64,000 bases of DNA, from NCBI RefSeq assembly GCF_018294505.1, contig NC_057807.1:265810458-265874457 (forward strand), in the 5' to 3' direction. Shown here piece after piece: positions 45,649 to 56,601 of the stretch. Numbering within the stretch: the stretch's first letter is position 1; the number at the start of each line of letters is the position of its first letter. The DNA comes from Triticum aestivum. Its lineage: Eukaryota > Streptophyta > Magnoliopsida > Poales > Poaceae. A program made the translations under genes and the position numbers. The notes under the pieces are model-generated. The model saw nothing but the letters and a program-made list of their open reading frames with translations. It was not told the origin of the DNA and did not search any database.

Positions 45649-48011
45649 ATGGGTTCTCCGAGAAAATCCGACAAGAAGGCCGCCTTAGACTTTGCAGCAT
45701 GGGGTTTCAATATCACCTCATCCGTTGGGATCATCATGGTCAACAAAGCCTTAATGGCTACACATGGATTCAGTTTTGGTATGTTTTTAGCTTTGGTGAA
45801 GAATTATGCAGTCACATACATCATTAAGTCAATCTATTGACATCTTGTTCTTTACTTTTGGCAGTGAGTAGGATTATGTTATGCTGTATTTTGTTCTGTA
45901 TCTTTCAATTTCTGTCTGACTTCAATTTGACTACCGTAGGCTTCTCCTTCTGAATTGCGCATTAGTATTGCTCTGCTGAGTTTAGTGTACAAAGGGGCCA
46001 GGAAGTTATTTTAAACCTTTTGTGATCCCGAATTGGTACTGCAAATTCCATCCATGTAAATTCTAGATGCTCTTTTGTTGATAAATCTTTAATTACAGAT
46101 GAGTATGTCAGCATTTGACCAACTCATAATAGTTTTTTTCAACTAGATTACTTTTATAGTGATCTGAGAGTTAGGGATTTGACTGTTAGGCAATCCTAGG
46201 TGTCTGTTGCTATGTTAACTTGCTTGGCATAAACTCGAGATATGTCTGTTGAACATAAGAAGCATGCTAATTTAATATGATCTATTGTTAGCAATTACTT
46301 GCAAGTTCAATGAGGTTTCTGCACTGACCCTCAACAATCTGCACATACGTTAAAACTTGGATAAACTCCTGCCATTTCACTGATTTCTGATTTACCCCTT
46401 TTGCAGCCACAACATTAACTGGCCTTCATTTATTGACAACGACCTTGATGACTATTGTGTTTCGGTGGTTAGGCCTGAGCCAGCCCTCTCACTTACCGCT
46501 ACCAGATCTGATTAAGTTTGTAATCTTTTCAAATTTGTCGATCGTTGGCATGAATGTGAGCTTGATGTGGAATTCTGTGGGGTTTTATCAGGTCAGTGTA
46601 GTTTCTGACTTTCTATTACCTAAGCTATGTATCTCTGCATTATTAGCTCTTAATTAATTCTTTTCTTTTGTTCAGATAGCAAAGCTGTGCATGATACCCG
46701 CATCATGTCTTCTGGAGGTTGTCTTTGATCGTGTACATTATTCACGGGACACAAAGCTGAGCATAATGGTTGTGCTTGTAGGCGTTGCAGTTTGCACTGT
46801 TACTGATGTCAGTGTGAATGCAAAAGGCATGCTTGCAGCTGTTATAGCTGTTTGGAGCACAGCTTTCCAGCAATATGTAAGTTGAAATACCTATACTGTA
46901 TGGTGATTTGCATATATCTTCAAGCCAATAGAATCCTGCTGTTGAAAGACAATCTATTAGAGGACTTGAAACATTGATCAAATAAGAGGCCAATGTTTGT
47001 GCCGTCATGGTATTTTATAATGTTTACAGACATTACCAACATTATCACTCCAGTGTTGAGTATGCACTGCATTCTGTTGTTTAATCTCATGACTGCATGC
47101 TATTTGATTATGTTTGCTGCCCTTCTGTTATTTGTTCTTATCATGTATTGTAAAGAGGACCCACTTGAAATTCTGTTAATTCTTGTTTCCCATTTTGCAG
47201 TATGTTCATTATCTCCAACGGAAGTACTCTCTGAACTCATTCAATCTCCTAAGCCACACTGCTCCAGCCCAAGCAGGTTCCCTCCTGTTAGTAGGGCCCT
47301 TTGTGGATTTCTTGTTGACTGGCAAAAGGGTGGATCACTTCAATTTCACATCACTTTCTTTGGTAAGAAATCGATTTCTAACAGTGTTGCATGTCCCTCA
47401 GCCTGTGGTGATCTATGCTGCAGCTTCCGTATGAGCAAATAGATTTAGCTGGTTTCTGTTTGCTTAGAGATAGAGTGGGAAGTGGCCAGCATTTTAGGGA
47501 ACATTACTGTGGAGAACTTCTGATGTGCTGCTTTGTTGTATCTCATATTTAGTTGAATTAGTGACTTTTCATTTCTTCACATGACTAGCTTGACTAGAAT
47601 TTTGATATTAGTGTACGCAAGATTAGTTTGTCTGTACATTCAACCTCTTTATCTTGTCATCTATCTTATCATTGCATTTTGTGACTGCAGTTATTCGTCG
47701 TACTCTCATGCATCATCGCTATCGGCGTTAATCTGAGCCAGTTCATCTGCATCGGCCGGTTCTCCGCTGTGTCTTTCCAAGTCTTAGGCCACATGAAGAC
47801 TGTGCTGGTCCTGTTCCTTGGCTTTCTCTTCTTTGGCAAGGAGGGCCTGAACCTTCATGTAGTCCTTGGGATGATCCTCGCTGTTCTTGGAATGATGTGG
47901 TATGGGAACGCATCAGCGAAACCAGGCGGCAAAGAGCGTCGGAGTGTCCTCCCAGTGAGGTCCGACAGGCACAATGGAGGTTCAGAAGACAAGGATGGCG
48001 GTGATAAGTGA
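45649..48011 (+). CDS. UDP-rhamnose/UDP-galactose transporter, URGT4/5/6 type
   Basis: Five coding exons (45649-45778, 46407-46591, 46676-46876, 47201-47362, 47691-48011) with GT-AG introns join in frame to 332 residues. The protein is a multi-pass TPT/nucleotide-sugar transporter. Recognisable segments are [94 protein letters not shown] and [15 protein letters not shown], with a polar lysine-rich tail ([12 protein letters not shown]). These match the Arabidopsis URGT4-6 group, Golgi antiporters that supply UDP-sugars for cell-wall polysaccharides. The length is as in the family and no lesion is visible. The start is the first ATG in frame, next to the conserved KKAALD. Exact substrate preference is inferred from the family. 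It is the only intact host gene in the window. Confidence 0.95.
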
Positions 48012-48650
48012 TTTTTGCAATCGGCAACTGCAGTGCGTGCATATTTTTTCCCTTGAGGTTTCTGGTGACACACAACACAGCGAAGGAAGACAGTCTGGTA
48101 TTGTTCTTGATAGAGGTTACTACAGAAGTTGAATCTTACCCCACCTAGGAACTCGGCATCGTTCTCGTTATAGGTTACATACATTACCGTCACATTTTTT
48201 CGATACATTCATAGTCACCAGATGTTTTACAAGGTTTGAGTATAGTATAATCCTTTAGAAGTAAGTCGTATGTGAAGGTTGTGGAATTGTTGTGAAGAAT
48301 GTTGGAAGTTAAGGCCTTGTTTTGATCTTATGGAAGTATGGACTACACATTAGGATCATTTCTGAATTGTCGTTACTGAATGAAATTCATTATCGGGGTT
48401 TTATAGACCATATTTTCACTCATTTGTATCATGTTATTGTGTATACTTGCTATATATTTCCTGATACACAGACGGTCGACATCTCCCCTTTTCTTTCTGG
48501 GAGTAGTAACCATCGGTGTATGAAATCTCTAAGGGAAGCAAGTAGGAGTATATTTACGAACAAATCATATGGGCACGTTTATTGCAATTGTTAGCCATCG
48601 AACATGTTTAGAACGAAGGAATTTCATTTAAGACATTTCTGCCATTCTAA
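48012..48650 (+). other. 3' UTR and downstream flank of the transporter gene
   Basis: The stop codon at 48009-48011 is followed by AT-rich sequence without an obvious AATAAA; the transcript end was not determined. No further gene is seen. Confidence 0.4.
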
Positions 48651-48679
48651 GCAGGCTCAGAGCATCTACAGCCGCTACA

Positions 48680-48900
48680 TTCGATCCAGGCTGCTTTCTT
48701 CGTGACAACTGTAGCTGCCTCCCTCAAATCCATGCCACCCATGCGACGCGGGCCTGCTTCTTCGATCCAGGCGGCTTTGTTCGTGACAACTGTAGCTGTC
48801 CTCCTCAAATCCATGCTACGATTTGCTTTATTTATAAAGCGGGCCGAAAGCCTTTTTCGGTAAATCCATGCTACGACGCGGGCCTGCTTCCATCAAGGCG
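48680..48900 (+). repeat. Degenerate tandem repeat downstream of the gene
   Basis: Units with TTCGATCCAGGC(T/G)GCTTT, CGTGACAACTGTAGCTG and CTCAAATCCATGC recur at about 48678-48735 and 48762-48820, and a partial third at 48872-48915 (GACGCGGGCCTGCTTC). Confidence 0.7.
48821..48861 (+). mobile_element. 41-bp LINE 3'-end insertion
   Basis: The insert (TTTATTTATAAAGCGGGC, then GAAAGCC) matches the kind of 3' end seen in the LINE at 5908-5945. It is flanked by perfect 14-bp direct repeats AAATCCATGCTACG at 48807-48820 and 48862-48875, the mark of LINE-type target-primed insertion of an extremely truncated copy. Confidence 0.8.
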
Positions 48901-49177
48901 GCTTTCTTCATGACAGCTACCTTTTTGCTTCACGAGGCGTTTGAACTCCTCAATACCGATCTGAAGCGCCTTTGCATTTTTGCGGCGGCGGTAGGCTTTC
49001 GTCTCCACCGAGGTGAAGGACCAACGGATGACATCGCGGAGGAGGTAGTCGGCGGCGGCGACGGGCGTAAGCGGCTCTGGCACGGATCTGCACGACCCGC
49101 AGCTGGACCTTGACTTAGGCAACCACGGGCACGAGCAGAGCCGACAAAGCTGTAGCAACCCCTTCCTTCCACGGCCA
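48880..49177 (-). pseudogene. Possible gene fragment, distal part (minus strand)
   Basis: The minus strand encodes AAADYLLRDVIRWSFTSVETK and YRRRKNAKALQIGIEEFKRL, a plausible helical protein with mixed charge, but I do not recognise it. It lies immediately beyond the foldback element. A second minus-strand open block on the other side (51002-50820) may belong to the same former gene. Evidence is limited to frame length and amino-acid composition. Confidence 0.3.
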
Positions 49178-49271
49178 ATTTTCGTGTTTTGACCCTTTTT
49201 ACGAAGTTTAGCCGGATCTGACCCTGGTTCGTAAAAAATTTAGGATCTGACCCTTTTTCCTATCGCCATAA

Positions 49272-49308
49272 CCCTTGGCGGTAGGGTAACACTGCCTACC
49301 GCCAAGGG
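49272..49308 (+). repeat. 14-bp perfect hairpin inside the left arm
   Basis: CCCTTGGCGGTAGG and CCTACCGCCAAGGG pair perfectly around a 9-base loop. The same GGCGGTAGG word recurs at about 49312 and, inverted, at 49364 and 49380. Confidence 0.9.
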
Positions 49309-49433
49309 CTATGGCGGTAGGACTTGACTGCTCCGTCACGGTCATCCAACGTTGAAAATACCCTACCGCCATAGTCTTTGGCGGTAGGGTCTGGAAGGTT
49401 TAAATTACATGTGGCATCTACTAGAACAGAATC

Positions 49434-49498
49434 AGTCTAGTGGAAAGTTGGCTAGCTCATGCAAGTTTGGTTCAGCTGGACTTGAGTTTGAGCCTCAA
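49434..49498 (+). other. tRNA-like sequence in left arm
   Basis: The stretch has an A-box-like AGTTGGCTAGCTCATGCAAG and a T-arm-like TTGAG/TTTGAGC/CTCAA with a 5-bp stem and 7-base loop. It is inverted-repeat partner to 50498-50565. It is not a functional tRNA gene, since the acceptor stem is not convincing. Confidence 0.5.
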
Positions 49499-50301
49499 CA
49501 AGGCCAATTTTTAGTTTATTTTTATTTTGCCCAATAAAAATTAAATAATGTGTCCAACTAATATTAGGACATGAATTACTTATAAAAATATATTTTTATT
49601 TATCTGTAACTGTTTTATAAAATTCCCGCAAAGATATAAACGAATATGATGGGATAAACAATTTGTCCAATTATAATGTTAAGCTATGGATTATTTATAA
49701 AAATAATTTTTTTACTTATATGTAACTGTTTCATAAAATTTCCGCAAAGATTTGTTTTTCTGCAGTCCTTTTGCGGCTTAGATCTGTAACATACATGGGA
49801 GAGAGCAGTTTTATTCTTTGCTCATCACGAAGATTAGGCGCTCTGCAATTAAGTTCTCATCATATGTTACTTTGTATTTCATCCTTTCTTGGGTTCCAGT
49901 GTTAGAACACAAGTTTCAAAAGAACATATACAAACTGCAACCTAGAAGTCGGACTGATTCCAAAAGCGTTGAGCAATTTAAGATGAAGATTAAGCACTCA
50001 CCTTGATAAAGTGCAAGCTAGCTGCCACTGCTGCTCCTGCTCCGGCAAGGGAGTTCCCCAGTCTAGCAGTGCTTCTGAGGGAAAACGAAGCTCCAAGGAC
50101 AGGGATTAATTGAGGGCAAAAGGAGATGATGAAGCAAAGACCTGAAGGTGAATGCAACGACCTAACTATCAGGGAGGCTTCATATACGAACGATGAAGAG
50201 ATATGTGGGGCCAATAATGTGTGAGACCAATTGATCTCGGTGAATAGCCTTTCAAATCTTTTTTATGCAGGTAATATGTGAGACCAATTGATCATATTCG
50301 T

Positions 50302-50302
<1 letters not shown>

Positions 50303-50360
<58 letters not shown>
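50303..50360. repeat. AT microsatellite
   Basis: An uninterrupted TA repeat of nearly 60 bases lies in the middle of the foldback element. Confidence 0.95.
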
Positions 50361-50363
<3 letters not shown>

Positions 50364-50497
50364 TTGAGCGATTTTTTTAAAAAGTTACAGATAAATAAAA
50401 AATATATTTTTATAAATGATTTATATCCTAATATTAACTGGACAAATTGTTTATTGTTTATTGGGCAAAATAAAAATGAACAAAAAGTTTGGCCATA

Positions 50498-50565
50498 GGG
50501 AGGCTCGAACTCCAGACCTGCAGCCTAAAACTTGCACGCGCTAACCAACCTGCCAACAGAGTTAC
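50498..50565 (-). other. tRNA-like sequence in right arm
   Basis: The minus strand reads GGTTGGTTAGCGCGTGCAAG and a T-arm-like GGAG/TTCGAGC/CTCC, closer to the pol III B-box (GTTCGANTC) than its partner in the left arm. Confidence 0.5.
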
Positions 50566-50819
50566 TATGCTAATACTAGACGCCATACGTAAATTATATA
50601 TTCTAGACCCTACCGCCAAAGACTATGGCGGTATGGTAGTTCCAACGTCAAATGGCCGTGACGGCGCAATCAAGTCCTACCGCCATAGCCTATGATGGTA
50701 GGCAGTGTTACCCTACCACCAAGGATGATGACGGTAGGAAAAGGGTCAGATCACGAAATTTTTCGAATGACGGTCAGATCCTGAATTTGTTTGCAAAAAG
50801 GGTCAAAACACGAAATTTT

Positions 50820-51002
50820 TCCTCCGGCCACCGGGAAGGTTGCAGAGCTCGAGCTCACGCCCCTGTCTGTCCATAACTGGCAAAAGGCAATGCGTACGAT
50901 GAGCTCCTCGTCGTCCACGGCTGAGATGTATTCCTCCTTGAGGAGCGCCACCCAGTCAATTGGATCGGACTTGTCGCTAGATTCGCCGTCGGAGTTGGAC
51001 AT
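50820..51002 (-). pseudogene. Possible gene fragment, N-terminal part (minus strand)
   Basis: From ATG at 51002 the minus strand encodes an acidic, serine-rich start (MSNSDGESSDKSDPIDWVAL) then KEEYISAVDDEELIVRI and WTDRGVSSSSATFPVAGG. The foldback element begins right after. I do not recognise the protein. It could be the first exon of a gene split by the element, or a chance frame. Confidence 0.35.
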
Positions 51003-51194
51003 CGTGTGGGGAGCGAAGGGGACGAGAGGAGACGAGCAGTGGAGCGGAGAGGTCAAGAGTGGCCTAGTCCGACGTGGCGCGTCCTGACCGCCCCATATTC
51101 ACCCGCATGGGCTAGGTACGAGAGATGTTTGGGCTATGTATAGGGCAGACGATTGGGTGGTGTTTTCCTATCCGGACAATAACCGGGCTATCCA

Positions 51195-51365
51195 CCGAGC
51201 GTTTATGGAAGGACAGTGACCGGGTTGTTCGCGTGAACATTTAGGGAGGGTTTGAGGAGCCTAGTCGTAGATCTATTCACCCGAGCGTTTATGGAAGGAC
51301 AGTGACCAGGTTGTTCGCTTGAACATTTAGGGAGAGTTTGAGGAGCCTAGTCGTAGATCTATTTT
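51195..51365 (+). repeat. 88-bp tandem duplication
   Basis: Two copies start CCGAGCGTTTATGGAAGGACA at 51195 and 51283 and run to GTCGTAGATCTATT, with few differences. Confidence 0.9.
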
Positions 51366-51644
51366 CCTCATAATATAGTACTCCCTTGAAAGCAAGTCAA
51401 AATTTCTCAGATAGTGTCAGCTTGTAGCATGTAGACGTCCACACTCAAAATACCAACTTCAACATCATATCCCTTATATCTCTAACTTCACTAGACTCCC
51501 TAATTTTAGAGCCTTCCCATTCAATTGGAGACTGGAACACGATTTTGACTGGGTCATTGCCATGGGATTTGTGGTTGGGTCTCTCAATGGGTGGTGTGGG
51601 TCTTGGTTGGCAGCGTCGCCTACCACGCACTTAGCATCAACTTA

Positions 51645-51974
51645 GGGTGTGTTTGGTTTGGAAACGAAGTGGAATGGAAGGTCATGGTTCCATTCCACTG
51701 GAATGGGTCGATTCCATTCTTGTGTTTGATTGGGGATATTTGACAGAATGGAATGATTATGTTTCAATGTTTGGTTTGAGGGATATAATGAGTTAATTGC
51801 AAGGAACTACTACACTTCGGCACGGTGTAACGAATAAGTACCATTAGTCACTTTTTCTGCAGTTCAGTACCAACTCTAAGCCTAAGTGTTGCAAACGGTC
51901 TGACAGCCGTATAAGCTCGTATTGACCCTGTATCTAACCGACGGGCCCACGTGTTAGGTGCCATGGTGGCGTAC
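51645..51974. other. Unassigned region with MITE-like end
   Basis: AGGGTGTGTTTGGTTTGG at 51645 resembles a Harbinger or hAT MITE terminus and is followed by GGAATGG repeats. No matching inverted end was found before the Athila element at 51975. No gene is seen from 51003 to here. Confidence 0.35.
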
Positions 51975-53524
51975 TGATATGTCTCCAACGTATTTATAAT
52001 TTTTGATTGTTCTATGCTGTTATATTATCATTCTTGGATGTTTTAAAATCATTTTATAGTCATTTTATATCATTTTTGGTACTAACATATTGACATAGTG
52101 CCAAGTGCTAGTTGTTGTTTTCTGCATGTTTTTTACATCGCAGGAAATCAATACCAAATGGAGTCCAAACGCAGCGAAACTTTTTGTTGATTTTTTTGGA
52201 CCAGAAGACATCCAGTGGGCCGGAAAAGCAACTGTGGGGGGGGGGGGGGGTGCTTCGAGGGGAGCACAACCCACCAGGGCGCGCCTGGAGGCCTCCCGCA
52301 CCGCCTCTTTGCTCTGTAAATACCCCGATATACCAGAAACCCTAGGGGAGTCGACGAAAATCAATTCCAGCCGCCGCAAGTTCTAGAACCACCAGATCCA
52401 ATCTAGACACAATCACAGAGGGGTTCATCATGCCCATTGGTGCCTCTCCGATGATGCGTGAGTAGTTCTTTGTAGACCTACGAGTCCATAGTTAGTAGGT
52501 AGATGGCTTCCTCTCTCTCTCTCTCTCTCTCTTGATTCTCAATACAATGGTCGCTTGGAGAACCATATGATGTCACTCTTTTCGCGGTGTGATTGTTGGG
52601 ATCCGATGAACTTTGAGTTTATGATCAGATCTATCTTTTTTATCCATGAAAGTTATTTGAGTCTTCTTTGATCTTTTATATGCATGATTGCTTATAGCCT
52701 CGTATTTCTTCTCCGATATTTGGGTTTTTGTTTGGCCAACTTGATCTATTTATCTTGCAATGGGAAGAGGTGCTTTGTGATGGGTTCGATCGTACGGTGC
52801 TTGATCCCAATGACAGAAGGGGTACCGACACGTATGTATCGTTGCCATTAAGGATAACAAGATGGGGTCTATTTCTACATAAATAGATCTTGTCTACATC
52901 ATGTCATTGTTCTTATTGCATTACTCCATTTCTCCATGAACTTAATACACTAGATGCATGCTGGATAGCGGTCGATGTGTGGAGTAATAGTAGTAGATGC
53001 AGGCAGGAGTTGGTCTACTAATCTTGGACGTGATGCCTATATAATGATCACTGCCTGGATATCATCATGATTATTTTAAGTTCTATCAATTGCCCAATAG
53101 TAATTTATTCACCCACTGTTTGCTATTTTTCTCGAGAGAAGCCACTAGCGAAACCTACGGCCCCGGGTCTCTTCTTTATTATACTTGCCTTTGCGATCTA
53201 TTTTTCTTTGCTTTTATTTTCAGATCTATTAAACCAAAAATACAAAAATACCTTGTTGCACTTTATTTTATTCGGCGTTCGATCTATCAATTTATTACAA
53301 CTCTCTCAAGTCCATTTGCCAATTTATGGCGCCGTTGCCTGAAAGGGATTGACAACCCCTTTAATACGTTGGGTTGCGAGTATTTGTTATTTGTGTGCAG
53401 GTGCCGTTCACGTAGTGTTTCGTGGTTCTCCTACTGGTTCGATAACCTTGGTCTCATCACTGAGGGAAATACCTATCATTGATGTGCTGCATCATCCCTT
53501 CCTCTTTGGGGAAATATCGGCGTA
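51975..53524 (+). repeat. 5' LTR of the Athila element
   Basis: It starts TGATATGTCTCCAACGTAT, the known start of Sabrina/WHAM LTRs, and ends near GGAAATATCGGCGTA. It contains a run of 15 G at 52236-52250 and a CT microsatellite at about 52512-52533. The right two thirds match 39881-41059. Confidence 0.85.
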
Positions 53525-53890
53525 GTTCAAGCAAGCATCAAAAGGAATTTCTCGCGCCGTTGCCGGGGAGGATCACGTCAAGATAGTCTTCCGGCCACGC
53601 GCCAATTTCTGGCGCCGTTGCCGGGGACAGGGATACATCATCAACATCTACCAGGTTCCTAATCACAAATCTCATTTTCTTGCTATTTACATTATTTGTC
53701 ATTCGCCTCTCGTTTCCCTCTCCCCCACTTCACAAAAAATTACCGTTTTATTCGCCCTCTTTTTCGTTCACCGTTTTCTTGTCGGATCTATCTATGTTCT
53801 TGCTTTCTTGTCATAATGGCTAGCGTGTCTACTCCTCCTTTGTCACCACATTTTGAAGTTTTATACTTCAAGCAATGATAAGGAGAAAAT

Positions 53891-54397
53891 TTGAAAGATG
53901 CTTGGTATAGGCTACTGGAATCCTACCGTGTTTGCAACCTAAAGGGAGACGCAAAGATTTTGCTTCATAATTTTTACATAGGATCAGCTTTGCTTCATAG
54001 GCAACTCTTAAAATTTGCCGCTAAAGAGAATCTTATCGAGCTTGATCCTAATGCTGCCTATGAAATTTTAGAAGGAATTCTGGGGGTTCCACCTCAAAAG
54101 AAGGGGTTTTCTTTCACCCCAAAGGGAGTTCAAATGTTGGACAAACTTGGTGATTTGCACAAACATAAGGTTGAATTGCAAAAATATAATGAACCCCTCA
54201 AACATATTAATGTTAGTATCAATCGCATGAATACCTTGATTACTCTCAGTAATAAGCGATTGGATATTTTAGATCTAAAGATGGTTTCTTTTCCTCAGAA
54301 TTTAGGGAAGAGCAAAGAGCCTCCCGGGTTTGAGAAAGCCCTTACAAAAGTTGCCAAAACTACGTATGACAAAACTTTGATCCTTGCTTATGCCTAG
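53891..54397 (+). pseudogene. Athila gag-like fragment
   Basis: The frame of 168 residues contains WYRLLESYRVCNLKGDAKIL, ELDPNAAYEILEGILGVPPQK, FTPKGVQMLDKLGDLHKHKV and SINRMNTLITLSNKRLDILDL. This is the pattern seen in the gag region of Athila elements in Triticeae. It begins after a short frame break near 53880. It ends at 54397 and is followed at once by AGGGGCGTAAAACAATA, the family's 3' region. Confidence 0.78.
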
Positions 54398-56073
54398 CTA
54401 GGGGCGTAAAACAATAACTCTTGTTGGGAGGCAACCCAATGAATAAAATTTATTTTTGTCTTTTGCTTTCTGTTCTTGAGTGTTTGCACAATTATGCTAC
54501 TGTTATGATTCTGTCTTTTGTGTTTTAATTAGTGTTTGTGCCAAGTAAAGCCTTTAGGATTATGTTGTGTGATAGTTGATTTGATGTTGCTGAAAAATAG
54601 AAACATTTTCGCTCACGAAATTAATTTTTATTTTTAATAGGAGCGTGATAAAATACCAATTCTTTTTGCAGAAGATATATATACAAATTTATCACGTGGT
54701 CCTAATTTTTCAGAATTTTTGGAGTTTCATAAGTATTCTAAATATCCAAATTGCTACAGACTGTTCTGTTTTTGACATATTCTATTTTCTTTGCGTTGTG
54801 TGCCTGTTTTGATGATTCTATGGTTTTCTTTGAAGAGTTTTTGCCATAGAAAGTTGGAATACAGTATATATAATGCAATAATAAAATATGAATGGGTTTG
54901 CAACAATACTTATAGTAGTGATTTATTTTCTTATACTAACGGATTTCACGAAGATTTTGTTGAGTTTTGTGTGATTGAAGTTTTCATGTTTTGGGTGATA
55001 TTACGATGGATGAAGGAATAAGGAGTAAGAAGAGCCTAAGCTTGGGGATGCCCATGGCATCCCAAGATATTATCCAAAGAGAAGCAGCAACTAAGCTTGG
55101 GGATGCCCGAGTGGCATCCCCTCTTTCTTCTAACGACCATCGGTATTTTACTCGGAACTATACTTTTATTCATCACATACTATGAGTTTTGCTTGGAGCA
55201 ACTTGTATGATATGAGTATTTGCTTGTTTTGACTTTTGTTTTATGTCTTGAATCCTTGCTGGACACACCTATTTGAGAGAGTCAAAATTATGCCATGACT
55301 TGTTAGAATTGCTCTCTATGCTCCACTTAAATCTTTATGAGCTATGTAATTGCTCTAGTGCTTCACTTATATCTTCTGAACACAGTGTGCTTTGTTATTT
55401 TTGAAGAAGTGCTCTCATGCTTCACTTAGATTTATTTGAGAGTTAGTATTTTTTAAGAAATTCTCTCTTGCTTCACTTAAATTATTTTGAGATAAAGAAA
55501 TATTATGCTCATGATCTTCACTTACATTTGTTTGAGCTTATCAAAAGCAACACATGAAAATTAGTTCCAAAGTGATAGATATCCAAGGAGGATATAATAA
55601 AAACTTTCATGAAGATCATTGGACAAAATAAACTTGATTCCTTGTAATAGTTTTGAGATATGATGATGTGATATGTGAGTCATGTTGATGAGTAATTATG
55701 CTTTAGTAAGAATATTGGTGTTAAGGTTTGTGATTCCCTATGCAAGCACGAAAGTCAATAGTTATGCAATGAAATTACATCCTACTTGTGGTGCATTATT
55801 CGATGTTAATTATGCTTAATGCTCGCTTATGAGATTTTTCGTTTCTTGGTTGGTCGCTTCTCAATCTTTTGCTAGCCTTCATTTTGCACTAAGTATGATC
55901 ACTACTTGTGCATCCAAAATCCTTTAACCAGTTTTGCCACATGAGTCCACCATACCTACCTATATGCGGTATTTTCGTGCCGTTCTAAGCAAATTTGTAT
56001 GTGCCATCTCTAATTTTCAAAATAAATTTCTCTTTTGTGTGCTCGTACCGCTCATGAAACGGTAGGGGGTGGC
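54398..56073 (+). other. Athila 3' spacer with short repeats
   Basis: No gene is seen. Two palindromes with CTAAGCTTGGGGATGCC stand at 55045-55063 (8-bp stem, 3-base loop) and 55099-55121 (9-bp stem, 5-base loop). Diverged tandem units with GCTCTC, TGCTTCACTTA and TTTGAG(A/C)T occur between about 55300 and 55560. Confidence 0.7.
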
Positions 56074-56601
56074 TGTCGTGGTTCTAAGTCTGACAGTAGA
56101 ATAGGGGGGTAGGAATGGAGAGGCAAGATCCTAGCTATGGAGTATTTGTATATGCAAGAGATTTACGAGTTCAGGCCCTTCTCGGAGGAAGTAACAGCCC
56201 TACGTCTCGGAGCCCGGAGGCGGTCGACTGGATTATATGCGTATGAGTTACAGGGGTGCGAACCCTTGACACTGAGGAGGGGGTGGCTTATATAGAGTTC
56301 GCTAGACCCCTCCGGCCCTCAGTTATGTAGGGTTTAAAGTACATTAAGATCGGGAGTTACTAGTAACGTCCCACATAAAGTGCTATGATGACCATAAAAG
56401 CTACTTAATGACCGACCGTTTGCGTGCAGACTGACTTTAGATCTCCCGGCGGTCGAGTGGTTGGCTTCATGGTCGAGTGTCTTCAAGCCCGTCGAGTGGA
56501 ATCCTTCCAGGTTGACTGACAAGTGGTTTCTTCTATAGATGTCCTTGGGGAGGGTATCTTGGACAGGTCCATGACCCTACCCTAGGTACATGGCTTCATC
56601 A
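56074..56601 (-). repeat. 3' LTR of element C (minus orientation)
   Basis: In plus reading it runs TGTCGTGGTTCTAAG to GGCTTCATCA, 528 bases. A plus-strand TTATATAGAG at about 56287 could be an antisense TATA; the sense promoter was not resolved. Its borders are supported by TG...CA ends, the abrupt change from Athila sequence and the adjacent tract. Confidence 0.82.

Larger units (their letters stand above)
49178..50819. mobile_element. Foldback element with long terminal inverted repeats (Mutator-like?)
   Basis: The arms, about 440 bases each (49178-49620 and 50390-50819), are inverted copies. The left reads TTTCGTGTTTTGACCCTTTTT and the right ends AAAAAGGGTCAAAACACGAAA. Both contain repeated GGCGGTAGG words and tRNA-like sequence. 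The flanks CCACGGCCA and CTCCGGCCA could be a diverged 9-bp duplication. Such long arms and a 9-bp duplication would suit Mutator-like elements; the class is an inference. No transposase is encoded. The middle has a tandem repeat of about 125 bases (49556-49640, 49676-49760) and a long AT microsatellite. Confidence 0.75.
51975..56073 (+). mobile_element. Sabrina/WHAM-type Athila element, pol-less, truncated
   Basis: A 5' LTR (51975-53524) is followed by the typical interior start with two copies of GGCGCCGTTGCCGGGGA, a short gag-like ORF and then directly the 3' spacer of the family. Protease, polymerase and integrase are absent. The 3' LTR is not present because gypsy element C cuts the spacer at 56074. 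It is either a non-autonomous subfamily or an internal deletion. Confidence 0.85.

Noticed and set aside
50498..50565. Functional tRNA gene
   Set aside because: T-arm and A-box-like words are present, but no acceptor stem closes and the anticodon arm is not convincing.
51645..51974. Complete MITE
   Set aside because: Only one terminus-like sequence was found; no inverted partner or duplication could be located before 51975.
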